A stretch of 48,032 nucleotides of DNA from an uncultured Intestinimonas sp. (GCF_944387725.1 NZ_CALXGA010000008.1:1-48032), one strand, 5' to 3'. Counted from the stretch's first letter, positions 15,610 to 24,893 are shown. The notes: generated by a model from the sequence alone, not told the origin. Numbers and translations are program-made.

Positions 15610-15707
15610 TTCACAGGATTTCAGTTGTAAATCTTGTCGAATTGTTATAGTATATAGAATACGAAAAAATCGCGCTCCGGCCTGGTCCGGGGCTATGAGG
15701 TGAATCT

Positions 15708-18677
15708 ATGAGCCTTCGCATCGGCATCGACATCGGCTCCACCACGGTCAAGGTGGTGGTGCTGGACGAGCAGAACCAGCTTTTGTTCCGCTCCTACGAG
15801 CGGCACTACTCCAAGGCCCGGGAGCGGGCCTGTGAGACCCTGCGCTCCATCCAGGAGAAGCTCACGGGGCAGGAGGTCCGCATGGTCATCACCGGCTCGG
15901 CGGGCCTGGGAGTGGCCCGGGCATCGGGCATCGACTTCGTCCAGGAGGTCTACGCCACCGCCGCCGCCGTGAACGCCTACATCCCGGGGACCGACGCCGT
16001 CATCGAGCTGGGGGGCGAGGACGCCAAGATCATCTTCTTCGGCGGCGCCCTGGAGGAGCGGATGAACGGCTCCTGCGCCGGGGGCACCGGGGCCTTCATC
16101 GACCAGATGGCCACCCTGATGAACGTCTCCGTGGACGAGCTGGACGCCCTCTCCCTCAAGCATGAGAAGATCTACCCCATCGCCTCCCGCTGCGGCGTCT
16201 TCGCCAAGAGCGACATCCAGCCCATCCTGAACCAGGGGGGGCGGAAGGAGGACGTGGCCGCCTCCATTTTCCAGGCGGTGGTGGACCAGACCGTGGCCGG
16301 CCTCACCCAGGGCCGGGCGCTCAAGGGGAAGATTGTCTTCCTGGGGGGCCCCCTCCACTTCCTCCGGGGCCTGCGGGAGCGGTTTGTGGAGACCCTGGAC
16401 CTGGATGAGGAGCACGCCATTTTCCCCCAGGATGGGGACTGCTTTGCCGCCATGGGGGCGGCCCTGTGCGCCACCGACTACGCCCCCCGGTCCTTTGACG
16501 AGGCCCTCAAGCTCCTGGAGGAGTCGGTGGAGGCCAAGAACACCATGGACACCCTCCCCCCCCTCTTCGATGGGCCGGAGCAGTACGAGATCTTTACCGC
16601 CCGCCACAACGCCAGCCGCCTCCCGGAGGTGGATGCCAAGACCTATACTGGGGACGCCTGGCTGGGCATCGACGCCGGGAGCACCACCACCAAGATGTGC
16701 CTCATCGCCCCGGACGGGGGGCTGCTCTATACCTACTACCACTCCAACCAGGGCAACCCCGTGGCCATCGTCCTGGAGCAGCTCCGGGAGATTTACAAGC
16801 TCTGCGGGGACCGCGTCACCATCAAGGGGGCGGCGGTCACCGGCTACGGCGAGGACCTCATCAAAAACGCCTTCTCCTGCGATCTGGGGCTGGTGGAGAC
16901 GGTGGCCCACTACAACGCCGCCGCCCACTTCAACCCCGACGTGGACTTCATCATCGACATCGGCGGCCAGGATATGAAGTGCTTCAAGATCCGCAACGGC
17001 GCGGTGGACTCCATCATGCTCAACGAGGCCTGCTCCTCCGGCTGCGGCTCCTTCATCGAGACCTTCGCCAAGGCCCTGGGGTACGACATCGCCGCCTTCT
17101 CCAAGCTGGGTCTCTTCGCCAAGCATCCGGTGAACCTGGGCTCCCGCTGCACCGTGTTCATGAACTCCAGCGTCAAACAGGCCCAGAAGGACGGGGCCAG
17201 CGTGGAGGACATCTCGGCGGGATTGTCCATCTCCATCGTGAAGAACGCCGTCTACAAGGTCATCCGGGCGGCCTCCGCCGACGACCTGGGACAGCACATT
17301 GTGGTCCAGGGGGGCACCTTCCTCAACGACGCCGTCCTCCGGGCCTTTGAACTGGAGCTGGACCGGGAGGTGGTCCGGCCCACCATCGCCGGGCTCATGG
17401 GGGCCTTCGGGGCCGCCCTGGCCGCCCGGGACCTCCACCTGGAGCGGAGCACCCTGCTGAACGCCAAGGCCTTGGAGACCTTCACCCACACCGCCAAGCC
17501 CGCCGCCTGCGGCCTGTGCACCAACCACTGCTCCCTGACCGTCAACACCTTTGACGGCGGGCGGCGCTTCATCTCCGGCAACCGCTGCTCCCGGCCCCTG
17601 GGCAAGGAGCGGGTGGAGCTGCCCGACCTGATGCACTATAAATATCAGAAGCTCCGGGCCATGGAGGGCAAGGGGGAGGGTGACGGCTCACGGGGCCGCA
17701 TTGGCATCCCCTTCGGCCTGAACATGTACGAGAACCTGCCCTTCTGGTACACCTTCTTTACCAAGCTCAACTTTGAGGTGGTCCTCTCCCCCGAGTCCTC
17801 CCGGAAGCTCTACCTCAAGGGCCAGCACACCATCCCCTCGGATACGGTGTGCTACCCCGCCAAGCTCCTCCACGGCCATGTGGAGGCCCTGGTGGAGGAG
17901 GGGGTGGACGCCATCTGGTACCCCTGCATGTCCTACAACAACGACGAGGGCATCGGCGACAACCACTACAACTGCCCGGTGGTGGCCTACTATCCCGAGC
18001 TCCTGGCCGCCAACGTCCCCGCCCTGAAGGAGACCCGGTACTTAGACCCCTATGTGGGCCTGTGGCGGCACAAGGACTTTGAAAAGCGCATCGCCAAGCG
18101 CATGGAAACTGAGTTCGGCGTCCCGCCCCGGGAGAGCCGCCAGGCCGCCAAGGCGGCCTACGCCGCCTACGACGCCTACGTCCACGACGTCCGGGAGACC
18201 GGGGCCCGGTACATCGCCCAGGCCCGGGCTGAGGGCCGGAACATCATCGTGATCTGCGGCCGGCCCTACCACATCGACCCCGAGATCAACCACGGCATCA
18301 ACGACCTCATCACCTCCTTCGGCTTTGTGCTGGTCACCGAGGACGCCCTGAGCTACCTGGAGGGCTACGCCCCCCGGCACGTCCTCAACCAGTGGACCTT
18401 CCAGAGCCGGATGTACAACGCCGCCCGGTATGTCTGCACCCAGAGCGACATGCAGGTGGTCCATCTGGTTTCCTTCGGCTGCGGCACCGACGCCATCACC
18501 ACCGACGAGCTGCGGGACATCCTGGAGCGCGGCGGCAAGCTCTACACCCAGCTGAAAATCGACGACATCAACAACCTGGGGGCGGTGCGCATCCGCATCC
18601 GCTCTCTGATGGCGGCTATGGACGCCCGGAAGGTCCAGGCCGGCGCCACCTCCCAGGCGGGGGGCGGCGCGGCTTGA
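15708..18677 (+). CDS. 2-hydroxyacyl-CoA dehydratase activase, large two-domain subunit (BadF/BcrD ASKHA ATPase pair plus DUF2229)
   Basis: A 989-residue protein with two successive ASKHA ATPase domains: the first with IGIDIGSTTVKVVVLDE and the cluster loop GSCAGGTGAFIDQM; the second with LGIDAGSTTTKMCLIA, IDIGGQDMKCF and ACSSGCGSFIETF. The Cys-containing loops would bind a shared [4Fe-4S] cluster used for ATP-driven electron transfer. A Cys-rich linker (CGLCTNHCSLTV, later NRCSRP) and a DUF2229-like domain (from about 665) with DTVCYPAKLLHGH and IVICGRPYHIDPEINHG follow. In many Clostridia this is the first two-thirds of one protein of about 1,400 residues; the remainder is encoded separately at 19488-20813. 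GAGGTGA precedes the ATG. The substrate is unknown and no dehydratase alpha/beta genes are adjacent. Confidence 0.88.
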   Translation: MSLRIGIDIGSTTVKVVVLDEQNQLLFRSYERHYSKARERACETLRSIQEKLTGQEVRMVITGSAGLGVARASGIDFVQEVYATAAAVNAYIPGTDAVIELGGEDAKIIFFGGALEERMNGSCAGGTGAFIDQMATLMNVSVDELDALSLKHEKIYPIASRCGVFAKSDIQPILNQGGRKEDVAASIFQAVVDQTVAGLTQGRALKGKIVFLGGPLHFLRGLRERFVETLDLDEEHAIFPQDGDCFAAMGAALCATDYAPRSFDEALKLLEESVEAKNTMDTLPPLFDGPEQYEIFTARHNASRLPEVDAKTYTGDAWLGIDAGSTTTKMCLIAPDGGLLYTYYHSNQGNPVAIVLEQLREIYKLCGDRVTIKGAAVTGYGEDLIKNAFSCDLGLVETVAHYNAAAHFNPDVDFIIDIGGQDMKCFKIRNGAVDSIMLNEACSSGCGSFIETFAKALGYDIAAFSKLGLFAKHPVNLGSRCTVFMNSSVKQAQKDGASVEDISAGLSISIVKNAVYKVIRAASADDLGQHIVVQGGTFLNDAVLRAFELELDREVVRPTIAGLMGAFGAALAARDLHLERSTLLNAKALETFTHTAKPAACGLCTNHCSLTVNTFDGGRRFISGNRCSRPLGKERVELPDLMHYKYQKLRAMEGKGEGDGSRGRIGIPFGLNMYENLPFWYTFFTKLNFEVVLSPESSRKLYLKGQHTIPSDTVCYPAKLLHGHVEALVEEGVDAIWYPCMSYNNDEGIGDNHYNCPVVAYYPELLAANVPALKETRYLDPYVGLWRHKDFEKRIAKRMETEFGVPPRESRQAAKAAYAAYDAYVHDVRETGARYIAQARAEGRNIIVICGRPYHIDPEINHGINDLITSFGFVLVTEDALSYLEGYAPRHVLNQWTFQSRMYNAARYVCTQSDMQVVHLVSFGCGTDAITTDELRDILERGGKLYTQLKIDDINNLGAVRIRIRSLMAAMDARKVQAGATSQAGGGAA

Positions 18678-19441
18678 CCGGCCGGGCGCTGGAGGCCCTC
18701 ATCGACGCACAGCTGGCGGAGGACCTTGGGCTGGAGCCCCCGGTCTGGGACCGGGGCGGCGTCACCGTAGTCCCCTGGCGGGAGCGGCCCGGCCGGCGGC
18801 GCTACTGGGCGGGGCACCCCTTCTTCCTAGGCTGCGTCCGGCGGGGTACGGCGGCCTTTGCCGTCCACCCGGACCTCCTCCCCTGGGCCCGGGAGGCTCT
18901 CCCCGGCCTGGACCCCGCCTGGTGCCTGGACTTCGGCGGCCTCCGGGCCATGGACCGGGCCCTGGAGCCCTTCGGCTGGGGCATCTGTAAGGCCCACCCC
19001 TTTTTTGTCCCTGATCTCTCCGCGCCCCGGGCCGTCTCCGGCGGGGATGTGGCCTGGTATGAGGGCCCGGACCTGGAGCGGTTCCGAGGGGACCCCCGCT
19101 GGACCGACGCCCTGGCCTTTCAGCCCGCATGCCCCGACATGCTGGCCGTGGCCGCCCTGGACAATTTCGGGGCCCCCGCAGCCATGGCGGGGGCCAGCCG
19201 GGACGGGGCGCGCCTCTGGCAGATCGGCGTCAACGTGCTGCCGGAGCACCGGGGCCGGGGCCTGGCCGTCCGGCTCACCGCCCTGCTGAAGGACGCCCTG
19301 CTGGACCGGGGCGTGGTCCCCTTCTACGGCACCGCCCTGAGCCACACCGCCTCCCTGAACGTGGCCCGGCGGGCGGGCCTCCGCCCGGCCTGGGCCGAGG
19401 TCTGGGCCTGCCCCCTGGACCGCATGGACGGCTCCCTTTAG
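18674..19441 (+). CDS. GNAT-family acetyltransferase located between the two activase genes
   Basis: A 255-residue protein. The C-terminal third has the GNAT acetyl-CoA site: IGVNVLPEHRGRGLAVRLTALLKDA (the V-x-P-x-R-G-x-G pattern) followed by YGTALSHTASLNVARRAGLRPA. The N-terminal part is less conserved. The start is TTG at 18674, whose last two bases are shared with the TGA of the upstream gene (TTGA), so translation is coupled; other starts would lie deep inside the activase gene. It separates two genes that are usually fused or adjacent. The acceptor is unknown; protein or small-molecule N-acetylation are both possible. Confidence 0.82.
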   Translation: MTGRALEALIDAQLAEDLGLEPPVWDRGGVTVVPWRERPGRRRYWAGHPFFLGCVRRGTAAFAVHPDLLPWAREALPGLDPAWCLDFGGLRAMDRALEPFGWGICKAHPFFVPDLSAPRAVSGGDVAWYEGPDLERFRGDPRWTDALAFQPACPDMLAVAALDNFGAPAAMAGASRDGARLWQIGVNVLPEHRGRGLAVRLTALLKDALLDRGVVPFYGTALSHTASLNVARRAGLRPAWAEVWACPLDRMDGSL

Positions 19442-19487
19442 ACTCGCGGCCCCCTTGACGGGCCGCCCGGGAAAGGAACGATACATT

Positions 19488-20813
19488 TTGGCAGAATTAG
19501 TCTACGACAAGACCGGCCGCCTCCTCTTCACCAAGGAGATGAAGAAGGAGTACACCCTTCTGGTACCCCAGATGCTCCCCGACCACTTCGCCATGCTGGT
19601 GCGCATCCTCCAGAACGAGGGCTACAAGGTGGAGATGCTGGGCAACACCGGCAAGCCGGTCATCGACGCCGGGCAGAAGTACGTCCACAACGACGCCTGC
19701 TACCCCGCCATCCTGGTCATCGGCCAGCTCATCAACGCCGTCCAGAGCGGCAGGTACGACCCCCGCAGGGTGGCCCTGGTCATCACCCAGACCGGCGGCG
19801 GATGCCGGGCCTCCAACTACATCCACATGCTCCGCAAGGCCCTGGAGAAGGCGGGGCTCTCCTACGTCCCCGTCATCTCCATCAACCTCTCCGGCCTGGA
19901 GCACAACCCCGGCTTCAAGCTCACTTTGGGCGTCCTCCGCAAGGCCGTCTTCGCCATTTTGTACGGCGACCTCATCATGAACGTGGGCAACCAGGTCCGC
20001 CCCTATGAGGTCCATCCCGGCGAGACCGACCGGGTGGCGGCGGAGTGCGTGGATTTCCTCCTGGAGGACATGGCCCGCGGCAAGGGCCTGTCCTACAAGA
20101 GCATGGTGAAGAACTTCGACCGCATCATCGACCGCTTCAAGGCCATCCCCGTCACCGGGGAGGAGAGGGTCCGGGTGGGCGTGGTGGGGGAGATCTACGT
20201 CAAGTACGCTCCCCTGGGCAACAACAACCTCAACCAGTTTCTCCTCTCCGAGGGGGCCGAGCCGGTGGTCCCCGGCCTGCTGGACTTTGTCCTCTTCAAA
20301 ATCTACAACCGGGACGTGGACGTGGACCTCTACGGCGGCAAGTGGATCAAGCAGGCGGTCTGCCGCTTCCTGCTAAGCTATATGAAGAAGTACCAGCACG
20401 CCCTCATCGACGCCCTGGAGCGCTCCGGGCGCTTCCGGGCCCCGGGGGATTTCGACGATCTCCACGGCTACATCCAGGGCTACCTGGGGGACGGCAACAA
20501 GATGGGAGAGGGCTGGCTCCTCACTGCCGAGATGCTGGAGCTCATCCACACCGGGGTGCCCAACATCGTCTGTACCCAGCCCTTCGGGTGCCTGCCCAAC
20601 CACATCGTGGGCAAGGGCATGATCCGCAAGCTCAAGGACGACTACCCCTGGAGCAATATCGTGGCCATCGACTACGACCCCGGAGCCACCAAGATCAACC
20701 AGGAAAACCGCATCAAGCTGATGCTGGCCAACGCCCGGGGCCTGGCCAAGGAGCACGCCGCCCAGGAGGCGCGTCAGGAGGCCGCCCGGGAGGCTGAGCC
20801 TGCGGCGGTATGA
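19488..20813 (+). CDS. CoA-dehydratase-activase-associated protein, COG3581-like second part
   Basis: A 441-residue cytoplasmic protein matching the C-terminal third of the large clostridial activase proteins. Seen: VHNDACYPAILVIGQL with a conserved Cys, TQTGGGCRASNYIHML, KYAPLGNNNLNQFLLSEGAE and NIVCTQPFGCLPNHIVGKGM, each with cysteines that may hold an Fe-S cluster, as in 2-hydroxyacyl-CoA dehydratase subunits. The start is TTG at 19488 with AAAGGAAC 8 bases upstream; the in-frame ATG-less extension from 19455 has no site. It is expected to work with the 989-residue protein. A C-terminal Ala/Glu-rich tail is present. Confidence 0.85.
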   Translation: MAELVYDKTGRLLFTKEMKKEYTLLVPQMLPDHFAMLVRILQNEGYKVEMLGNTGKPVIDAGQKYVHNDACYPAILVIGQLINAVQSGRYDPRRVALVITQTGGGCRASNYIHMLRKALEKAGLSYVPVISINLSGLEHNPGFKLTLGVLRKAVFAILYGDLIMNVGNQVRPYEVHPGETDRVAAECVDFLLEDMARGKGLSYKSMVKNFDRIIDRFKAIPVTGEERVRVGVVGEIYVKYAPLGNNNLNQFLLSEGAEPVVPGLLDFVLFKIYNRDVDVDLYGGKWIKQAVCRFLLSYMKKYQHALIDALERSGRFRAPGDFDDLHGYIQGYLGDGNKMGEGWLLTAEMLELIHTGVPNIVCTQPFGCLPNHIVGKGMIRKLKDDYPWSNIVAIDYDPGATKINQENRIKLMLANARGLAKEHAAQEARQEAAREAEPAAV

Positions 20814-20851
20814 CGATGCCCCAATTTTCCGCCCAAGGAGGACCCTGCCCC

Positions 20852-21415
20852 ATGGAACACCTGCGCTTTGTGGACGCCTGCACCGAGGAGCACTTTGCCG
20901 CCATGTCCCGCATCCACGCCCTGGGCTGGCGGGACACCTACGCCGAGGCGGTGCCCGCCGACTATATGGCCCGGGAGATCACCGACGGGCGCTGGATCCC
21001 CTGCTTCCGGGAGGACTACCAGTCGGGCCGGGCCCGCGGCCTGCTCCTCTACCGGGGGGATACCCCGGTGGCCTGCCTCAACTACGGCAGGGCCCGGACC
21101 GAGAACTTCAACGCTGGGGTGAAGGAGGGCTCCGACTTCCCCAATGAGGCCTACGCCGGCTGGGGGGAGCTCATCTCCTTCTACACCCACCCTCAGGAGC
21201 GGGGGAAGGGCTACGGCGGAAAGCTGATGGAGGAGGCCCTGGACCGCCTCCGGGCGGAGGGCTACCGGGACTGCTTCGTCTTTGTTCTCCGGGAGAACCG
21301 GGCGGCCCGGCGGTTCTATGCCGCCCACGGCTTCGGCTGGGACGGCACCCAGGCCGGCATCCCCTTTCCCCCGGACACCGTCTGCATCGACCTGAGATAT
21401 GTGAGAAAGCTGTGA
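20852..21415 (+). CDS. GNAT-family N-acetyltransferase
   Basis: A 187-residue GNAT protein: HALGWRDTYAEAVPADYM near the start, WGELISFYTHPQERGKGYGGKLMEEAL (acetyl-CoA motif Q-x-R-G-K-G-Y-G) and FVFVLRENRAARRFYAAHGFGWDG. The start at 20852 has AAGGAGGA 9 bases upstream; the in-frame start at 20810 overlaps the previous gene and lacks one. It sits in the same operon direction as the activase genes and its stop overlaps the lipoprotein gene. It is not similar in its N-terminal part to the GNAT at 18674. Substrate unknown. Confidence 0.9.
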   Translation: MEHLRFVDACTEEHFAAMSRIHALGWRDTYAEAVPADYMAREITDGRWIPCFREDYQSGRARGLLLYRGDTPVACLNYGRARTENFNAGVKEGSDFPNEAYAGWGELISFYTHPQERGKGYGGKLMEEALDRLRAEGYRDCFVFVLRENRAARRFYAAHGFGWDGTQAGIPFPPDTVCIDLRYVRKL

Positions 21416-22227
21416 GGAACGTGAAAAAGCCCGCCCTGCTCCTGTGCGCCCTGCTCCTCCTGGCCGGCTGCGGCGGGGAGGAGCCCCTGGACTGGACCCC
21501 CACCCCCGTCACCCCGCCGCCCACTCGAGAGGCAAGCCTTACGGAGGATGCGTCCTGGTGGGCGGGGGTGGATGTGGATCTGCTGCCCACCGAGGCAGGG
21601 TCGGAGCCCTATGTGGACGGGGAGGTCACCTACCGGGTCTGGGCCTCCGCCCCGGAGCGGGAGCTCCTGCTCTACGAGGTCCGCTGCGCCCCCTATGAGG
21701 GGGCCCAGTACCTGCTGCGGAAGGGGGAGGCCCTGGGGGAGCCCCTCCGTCTGGCGGAGGGGCTCCCCGAAGGCCGGTGCGGCCTGGCCTGGGGGGACTA
21801 TGACAGAGACGGGGCGGAGGAGTACACCCTCACCCTGACCCGCGACACCGGCGCCGACCTCATCCTGTGCGAGCTGACGGGGGAGGACTGGACCTTCCAC
21901 ACCTACGGGCCGGCGGACTACAGCGCCCAGCTCTCAGCGGCCCTGGGCTTCTCCGATGAAAACGGCGCCGTCACCCTGCGCTATGGCGGGACAAGCGTTA
22001 CCTATACCCTGGGCCCGGCGGAATCCGGCCCGGCGGCCCCCTTGGAGGACTTCTCCCGGGTGGCCTTTGTTACCCCCGACGGGGACCGCCTCTCCGGCTC
22101 CTTCGGGGCGGGGGCGGTCATCGGCGGGGAGAACGTCTATTTCGCCCAGGTGCTGGCCGACGTGGTCTACGACGGGGAGGGCTTCTCCCTGGCCAACCTG
22201 CGGCTGCTGTCCACCACCGGGGTCTGA
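21412..22227 (+). CDS. Lipoprotein with a YGDYD-type repeat motif (paralogue of 23761-24837)
   Basis: A 271-residue putative lipoprotein. The signal sequence ends in the lipobox LAGC (Cys about residue 20), so it should be lipid-anchored on the outer face of the membrane. WGDYDRDGAEEYTL (about 126-139) resembles the calcium-binding D-x-D-x-DG of FG-GAP/EF-type loops. The layout (lipobox, Pro/Thr-rich linker, D-rich loop, then AADVVYDGEGFSLANL-like ending) matches the lipoprotein at 23761. A GTG at 21412 overlaps the GNAT stop (GTGA); a second GTG at 21421 is possible. Function unknown. Confidence 0.8.
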   Translation: MRNVKKPALLLCALLLLAGCGGEEPLDWTPTPVTPPPTREASLTEDASWWAGVDVDLLPTEAGSEPYVDGEVTYRVWASAPERELLLYEVRCAPYEGAQYLLRKGEALGEPLRLAEGLPEGRCGLAWGDYDRDGAEEYTLTLTRDTGADLILCELTGEDWTFHTYGPADYSAQLSAALGFSDENGAVTLRYGGTSVTYTLGPAESGPAAPLEDFSRVAFVTPDGDRLSGSFGAGAVIGGENVYFAQVLADVVYDGEGFSLANLRLLSTTGV

Positions 22228-22251
22228 CGGACCGGGAAAGGAGCGAGGAAG

Positions 22252-23595
22252 TTGGACGACAAGAAGATGGGCGCCATGCCGGTGCGCCCCCTGCTGCTCC
22301 ACATGGCCTGGCCCATGATGCTCTCCATGCTCACCCAGGCCCTCTACAACCTGGTGGACTCCATGTTCGTCTCCCAGCTCAGCGCCTCGGCCTTCCAGGC
22401 CCTCTCCCTGGCCTACCCGGTGCAGATGTTCATGGTGGCCGTGTGCGTGGGCACTGGCGTGGGGGTCAACGCCCTCCTCTCCCGCCGCCTGGGGGAGGGG
22501 GACCGGGGGGCAGCGGGGGCGGCGGCCCTCAACGGCGGCTTTGTCTACGCCCTCTCCTGGGCGGTTTTTCTGTGCTTCGGCCTCTTTCTCACCCGGCCCT
22601 TTCTGGCCTTTTTCACCGCGGACCCCGCCATCCTCGCCGACGGCTGCGCCTATCTCTCCATTGTCACCGGGGCCTCCCTGGGCATGACCATGCAGTTTGT
22701 CACCGAGCGGATCCTCCTGGCCGTGGGGGACCCGGTGGGGCCCATGGTCATCCAGGGCATCGGGGCGGTGGTCAACCTGGCGCTGGACCCCCTGCTGATC
22801 TTCGGCCCCGGACCCTTCCCCGCCCTGGGGGTGGCGGGGGCCGCCCTGGCCACCGTCCTGGGCCAGTGGGTGGGCATGGCCACCGGCTTCCTGCTGGTCC
22901 GCCGCCGGCGGGCCCTGCCCCTCTCCCTCCGGGGTTTCCGGCCCCGGGGGACGGTCATCGGAGAGATCTACCGCATCGGCGTCCCCGCCATCGCCATGCA
23001 GTCCCTCTCCTCCGTCATGACCCTGGGGCTGAACAAGATCATGGCCCTCTTTGACCCCAGCGCCGTCTTTATCCTGGGGGCCTATTTCAAGCTCCAGTCC
23101 TTCCTCATCATGCCGGTGTCCGGCCTCACCAACGGCCTCACCCCCCTGGTGGCCTACAACTACGGGGCCAGGAGCCGTGCCCGCATCCTGGCGCTGGTGC
23201 GCTTCGCCCTGACTCTGGGCGCGGCCATCATGGCCGCAGGGACTCTGCTGCTCCTTCTCTTTCCGGCCTTCTTCCTGGGACTCTTCCAGGCCGAGCCCCG
23301 GGTCCTCTCCGCCGGGGTCCCCGCCCTGCGGATCATCGCCTCCAGCTTCGTCTTCGCCGGGATCTCCACCGTTCTGTGCGCCGTCTTCCAGGCCCTGGGG
23401 GCCTCCCTGCTCAGCCTGGGGGTCTCCCTGCTGCGGCAGGTGGTGCTGATGCTCCCCCTGGCCCTGGTGCTGGGCCTGCTCCGGCCCGCCCTGATGTGGG
23501 CCTGCTTCCCTGTGGCGGAGCTCCTGACCTGCCTGGTGGCCGCGCTGGCCTACCGGCGGCTGTGCCGGACCAAGCTCTCCCCGGAGGCCCTGTAG
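22252..23595 (+). CDS. MATE-family efflux transporter
   Basis: A 447-residue membrane protein with 12 hydrophobic segments and the MATE layout of two six-helix halves. Seen: MAWPMMLSMLTQALYNLVDSMFVSQL at the start, GTGVGVNALLSRRLGEGD after helix 2, and in the second half YRIGVPAIAMQSLSSVMTLGLN and VSGLTNGLTPLVAYNYGARS. Such proteins export drugs or metabolites using a proton or sodium gradient. The start is TTG at 22252 preceded by GGAGCGAGGAAG. It is flanked by two paralogous lipoproteins. Substrate not predictable. Confidence 0.93.
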   Translation: MDDKKMGAMPVRPLLLHMAWPMMLSMLTQALYNLVDSMFVSQLSASAFQALSLAYPVQMFMVAVCVGTGVGVNALLSRRLGEGDRGAAGAAALNGGFVYALSWAVFLCFGLFLTRPFLAFFTADPAILADGCAYLSIVTGASLGMTMQFVTERILLAVGDPVGPMVIQGIGAVVNLALDPLLIFGPGPFPALGVAGAALATVLGQWVGMATGFLLVRRRRALPLSLRGFRPRGTVIGEIYRIGVPAIAMQSLSSVMTLGLNKIMALFDPSAVFILGAYFKLQSFLIMPVSGLTNGLTPLVAYNYGARSRARILALVRFALTLGAAIMAAGTLLLLLFPAFFLGLFQAEPRVLSAGVPALRIIASSFVFAGISTVLCAVFQALGASLLSLGVSLLRQVVLMLPLALVLGLLRPALMWACFPVAELLTCLVAALAYRRLCRTKLSPEAL

Positions 23596-23664
23596 GTCCG
23601 CCCCCTCCGTCCCCAGCCGGGCGGGCTGTTTCCGGTTTGTTACGCAATGTTCATAAATTGGCGG

Positions 23665-23693
23665 TTGTTTTTTCTCGAAGAAGGCGCTATAAT
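23665..23693 (+). promoter_or_regulatory. Sigma-A promoter of the second lipoprotein gene
   Basis: TTGTTT (23665-23670), a 17-base spacer and TATAAT (23688-23693), 67 bases before the GTG at 23761. It separates this gene from the MATE operon. Confidence 0.78.
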
Positions 23694-23760
23694 CTACACT
23701 CGAATGAGTTTGCACATCCATTCTGGGCATTTTACATTTTGAGAATGGAGGGCTTTCCTC

Positions 23761-24837
23761 GTGAAAAAGCTGCTTTCTTTCTGTGCCGCCTGTCTGGTGG
23801 CCCTGTCTGGTTGTACGCCCGGCGGCGGCGAATCCACGGCGCCTCCGCCGGTCTCCCCTTCCGCCGGCCTGCCCAGCACCACGCCCCTGTCCAGCCAGGA
23901 GGTGGTCCTGACCCCCTCCCCCAGCCCGGACTCCCCGGCGCCCTCCGTCCCCGCCAGCGCCGCGCCTCCGGTGGAGAGCGCTTCGCCCGCGCCCTCTCCC
24001 ACGCCCCTCCCGCCGGAGACCCCTGTGCCGGAGACGCCTGTGCCGGAGACCCCTGTGCCGGAGACCCCTGTGCCGGAGACCCCTGTGCCGGAGACGCCCG
24101 CCTGGGACGGGAACCCGGACGCCCTGACCCTGGACGACTTCCCCACCCAGCTCATCACCGGGCCGGAGCTGGCTGCCGCCGCCGCCGCCCAGGACCCGGC
24201 CAGCGCCGGGCTCTACCTGGTGGCGCAGCTCCCCGACGCCGACACCTGGCTCTACGGCTTCTGCGGGCCCCAGGACGCCCAGGGGCTCATCCTTCGGGTG
24301 GGGGCCCAGTGGCAGGCCTATGACATTCCCTTCCTCACCCCCGGGGCGGCGCTGCCTGCCATGGCCTATGGAGACTACGACGGGGACGGGGCCCCGGAGC
24401 TGGCCCTCTCCACCCTGACGGGCAGCGGATCGGGCGCGGCTGTCTGGAGCCTCTCGGTGGTGGACTTCTCCACCGGCCTGTGGGAGCTGCTCCAGTTCAT
24501 CCCCGCCGACTACGGGGCCATCCTGGACCTCTCCCTTACCAGCGCCTATGACGCCGCCGCCGGAACCGTGACCCTCCAGGCCGGGGGGGCAGTTCTGACC
24601 CTGAGCCTTGCGGATCTGGGCTATGCCGACCCCGGCGGCACGGTGGAGGCCGCCCCCCTGCCCCAGGTGTCCTTCACGGCGGAGGGAGACGCCCTCTCAG
24701 CCTCCTTCGGCGTCGGGCTCTTTGCCCCCAATCTGCCCCCCGCCGGACTGCCGGCGGCCGCCCTTCAGGCCGATGTGGTCTACACCGGCTCCGCCTTCGG
24801 CCTGGGGGACTTCACTCTCTCCCAACCGGAATCTTAG
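23761..24837 (+). CDS. Lipoprotein with a PETPV repeat linker and D-rich loop
   Basis: A 358-residue putative lipoprotein: signal peptide ending in the lipobox ALSGC (Cys about residue 18), a Pro/Ser/Thr/Ala-rich stretch to about residue 115 including five PETPV units plus PETPA, then a folded domain with YGDYDGDGAPELALS (about 201-215; D-x-D-x-DG loop) and the closing LQADVVYTGSAFGLGDFTL. The rigid Pro-rich linker should hold the domain away from the membrane through the wall. It is paralogous to 21412-22227 over the folded part. The start is GTG at 23761, with GGAGGGC about 8 bases upstream. Function unknown. Confidence 0.82.
   Translation: MKKLLSFCAACLVALSGCTPGGGESTAPPPVSPSAGLPSTTPLSSQEVVLTPSPSPDSPAPSVPASAAPPVESASPAPSPTPLPPETPVPETPVPETPVPETPVPETPVPETPAWDGNPDALTLDDFPTQLITGPELAAAAAAQDPASAGLYLVAQLPDADTWLYGFCGPQDAQGLILRVGAQWQAYDIPFLTPGAALPAMAYGDYDGDGAPELALSTLTGSGSGAAVWSLSVVDFSTGLWELLQFIPADYGAILDLSLTSAYDAAAGTVTLQAGGAVLTLSLADLGYADPGGTVEAAPLPQVSFTAEGDALSASFGVGLFAPNLPPAGLPAAALQADVVYTGSAFGLGDFTLSQPES
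24013..24102 (+). repeat. In-frame 15-bp tandem repeat, six units (PETPV)
   Basis: Six consecutive 15-base units encode PETPV five times and PETPA once. Units differ only at one or two bases (CCGGAGACCCCTGTG or the same with ACG), so slippage can change copy number without breaking the frame. Confidence 0.93.
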
Positions 24838-24893
24838 GCCGCACGCCCCCGTTTTTTACGCCTATATGCTGCCGGACGGGCTCCCTTCTCCGA

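Noticed and set aside
18392..18673. An upstream extension of the GNAT gene to 18392
   Set aside because: It would overlap the activase gene by 95 codons; the TTG overlapping the stop is the natural coupled start.
24013..24102. Regular short repeats as a CRISPR array
   Set aside because: Units are 15 bases, contiguous, in-frame and encode PETPV; there are no spacers.
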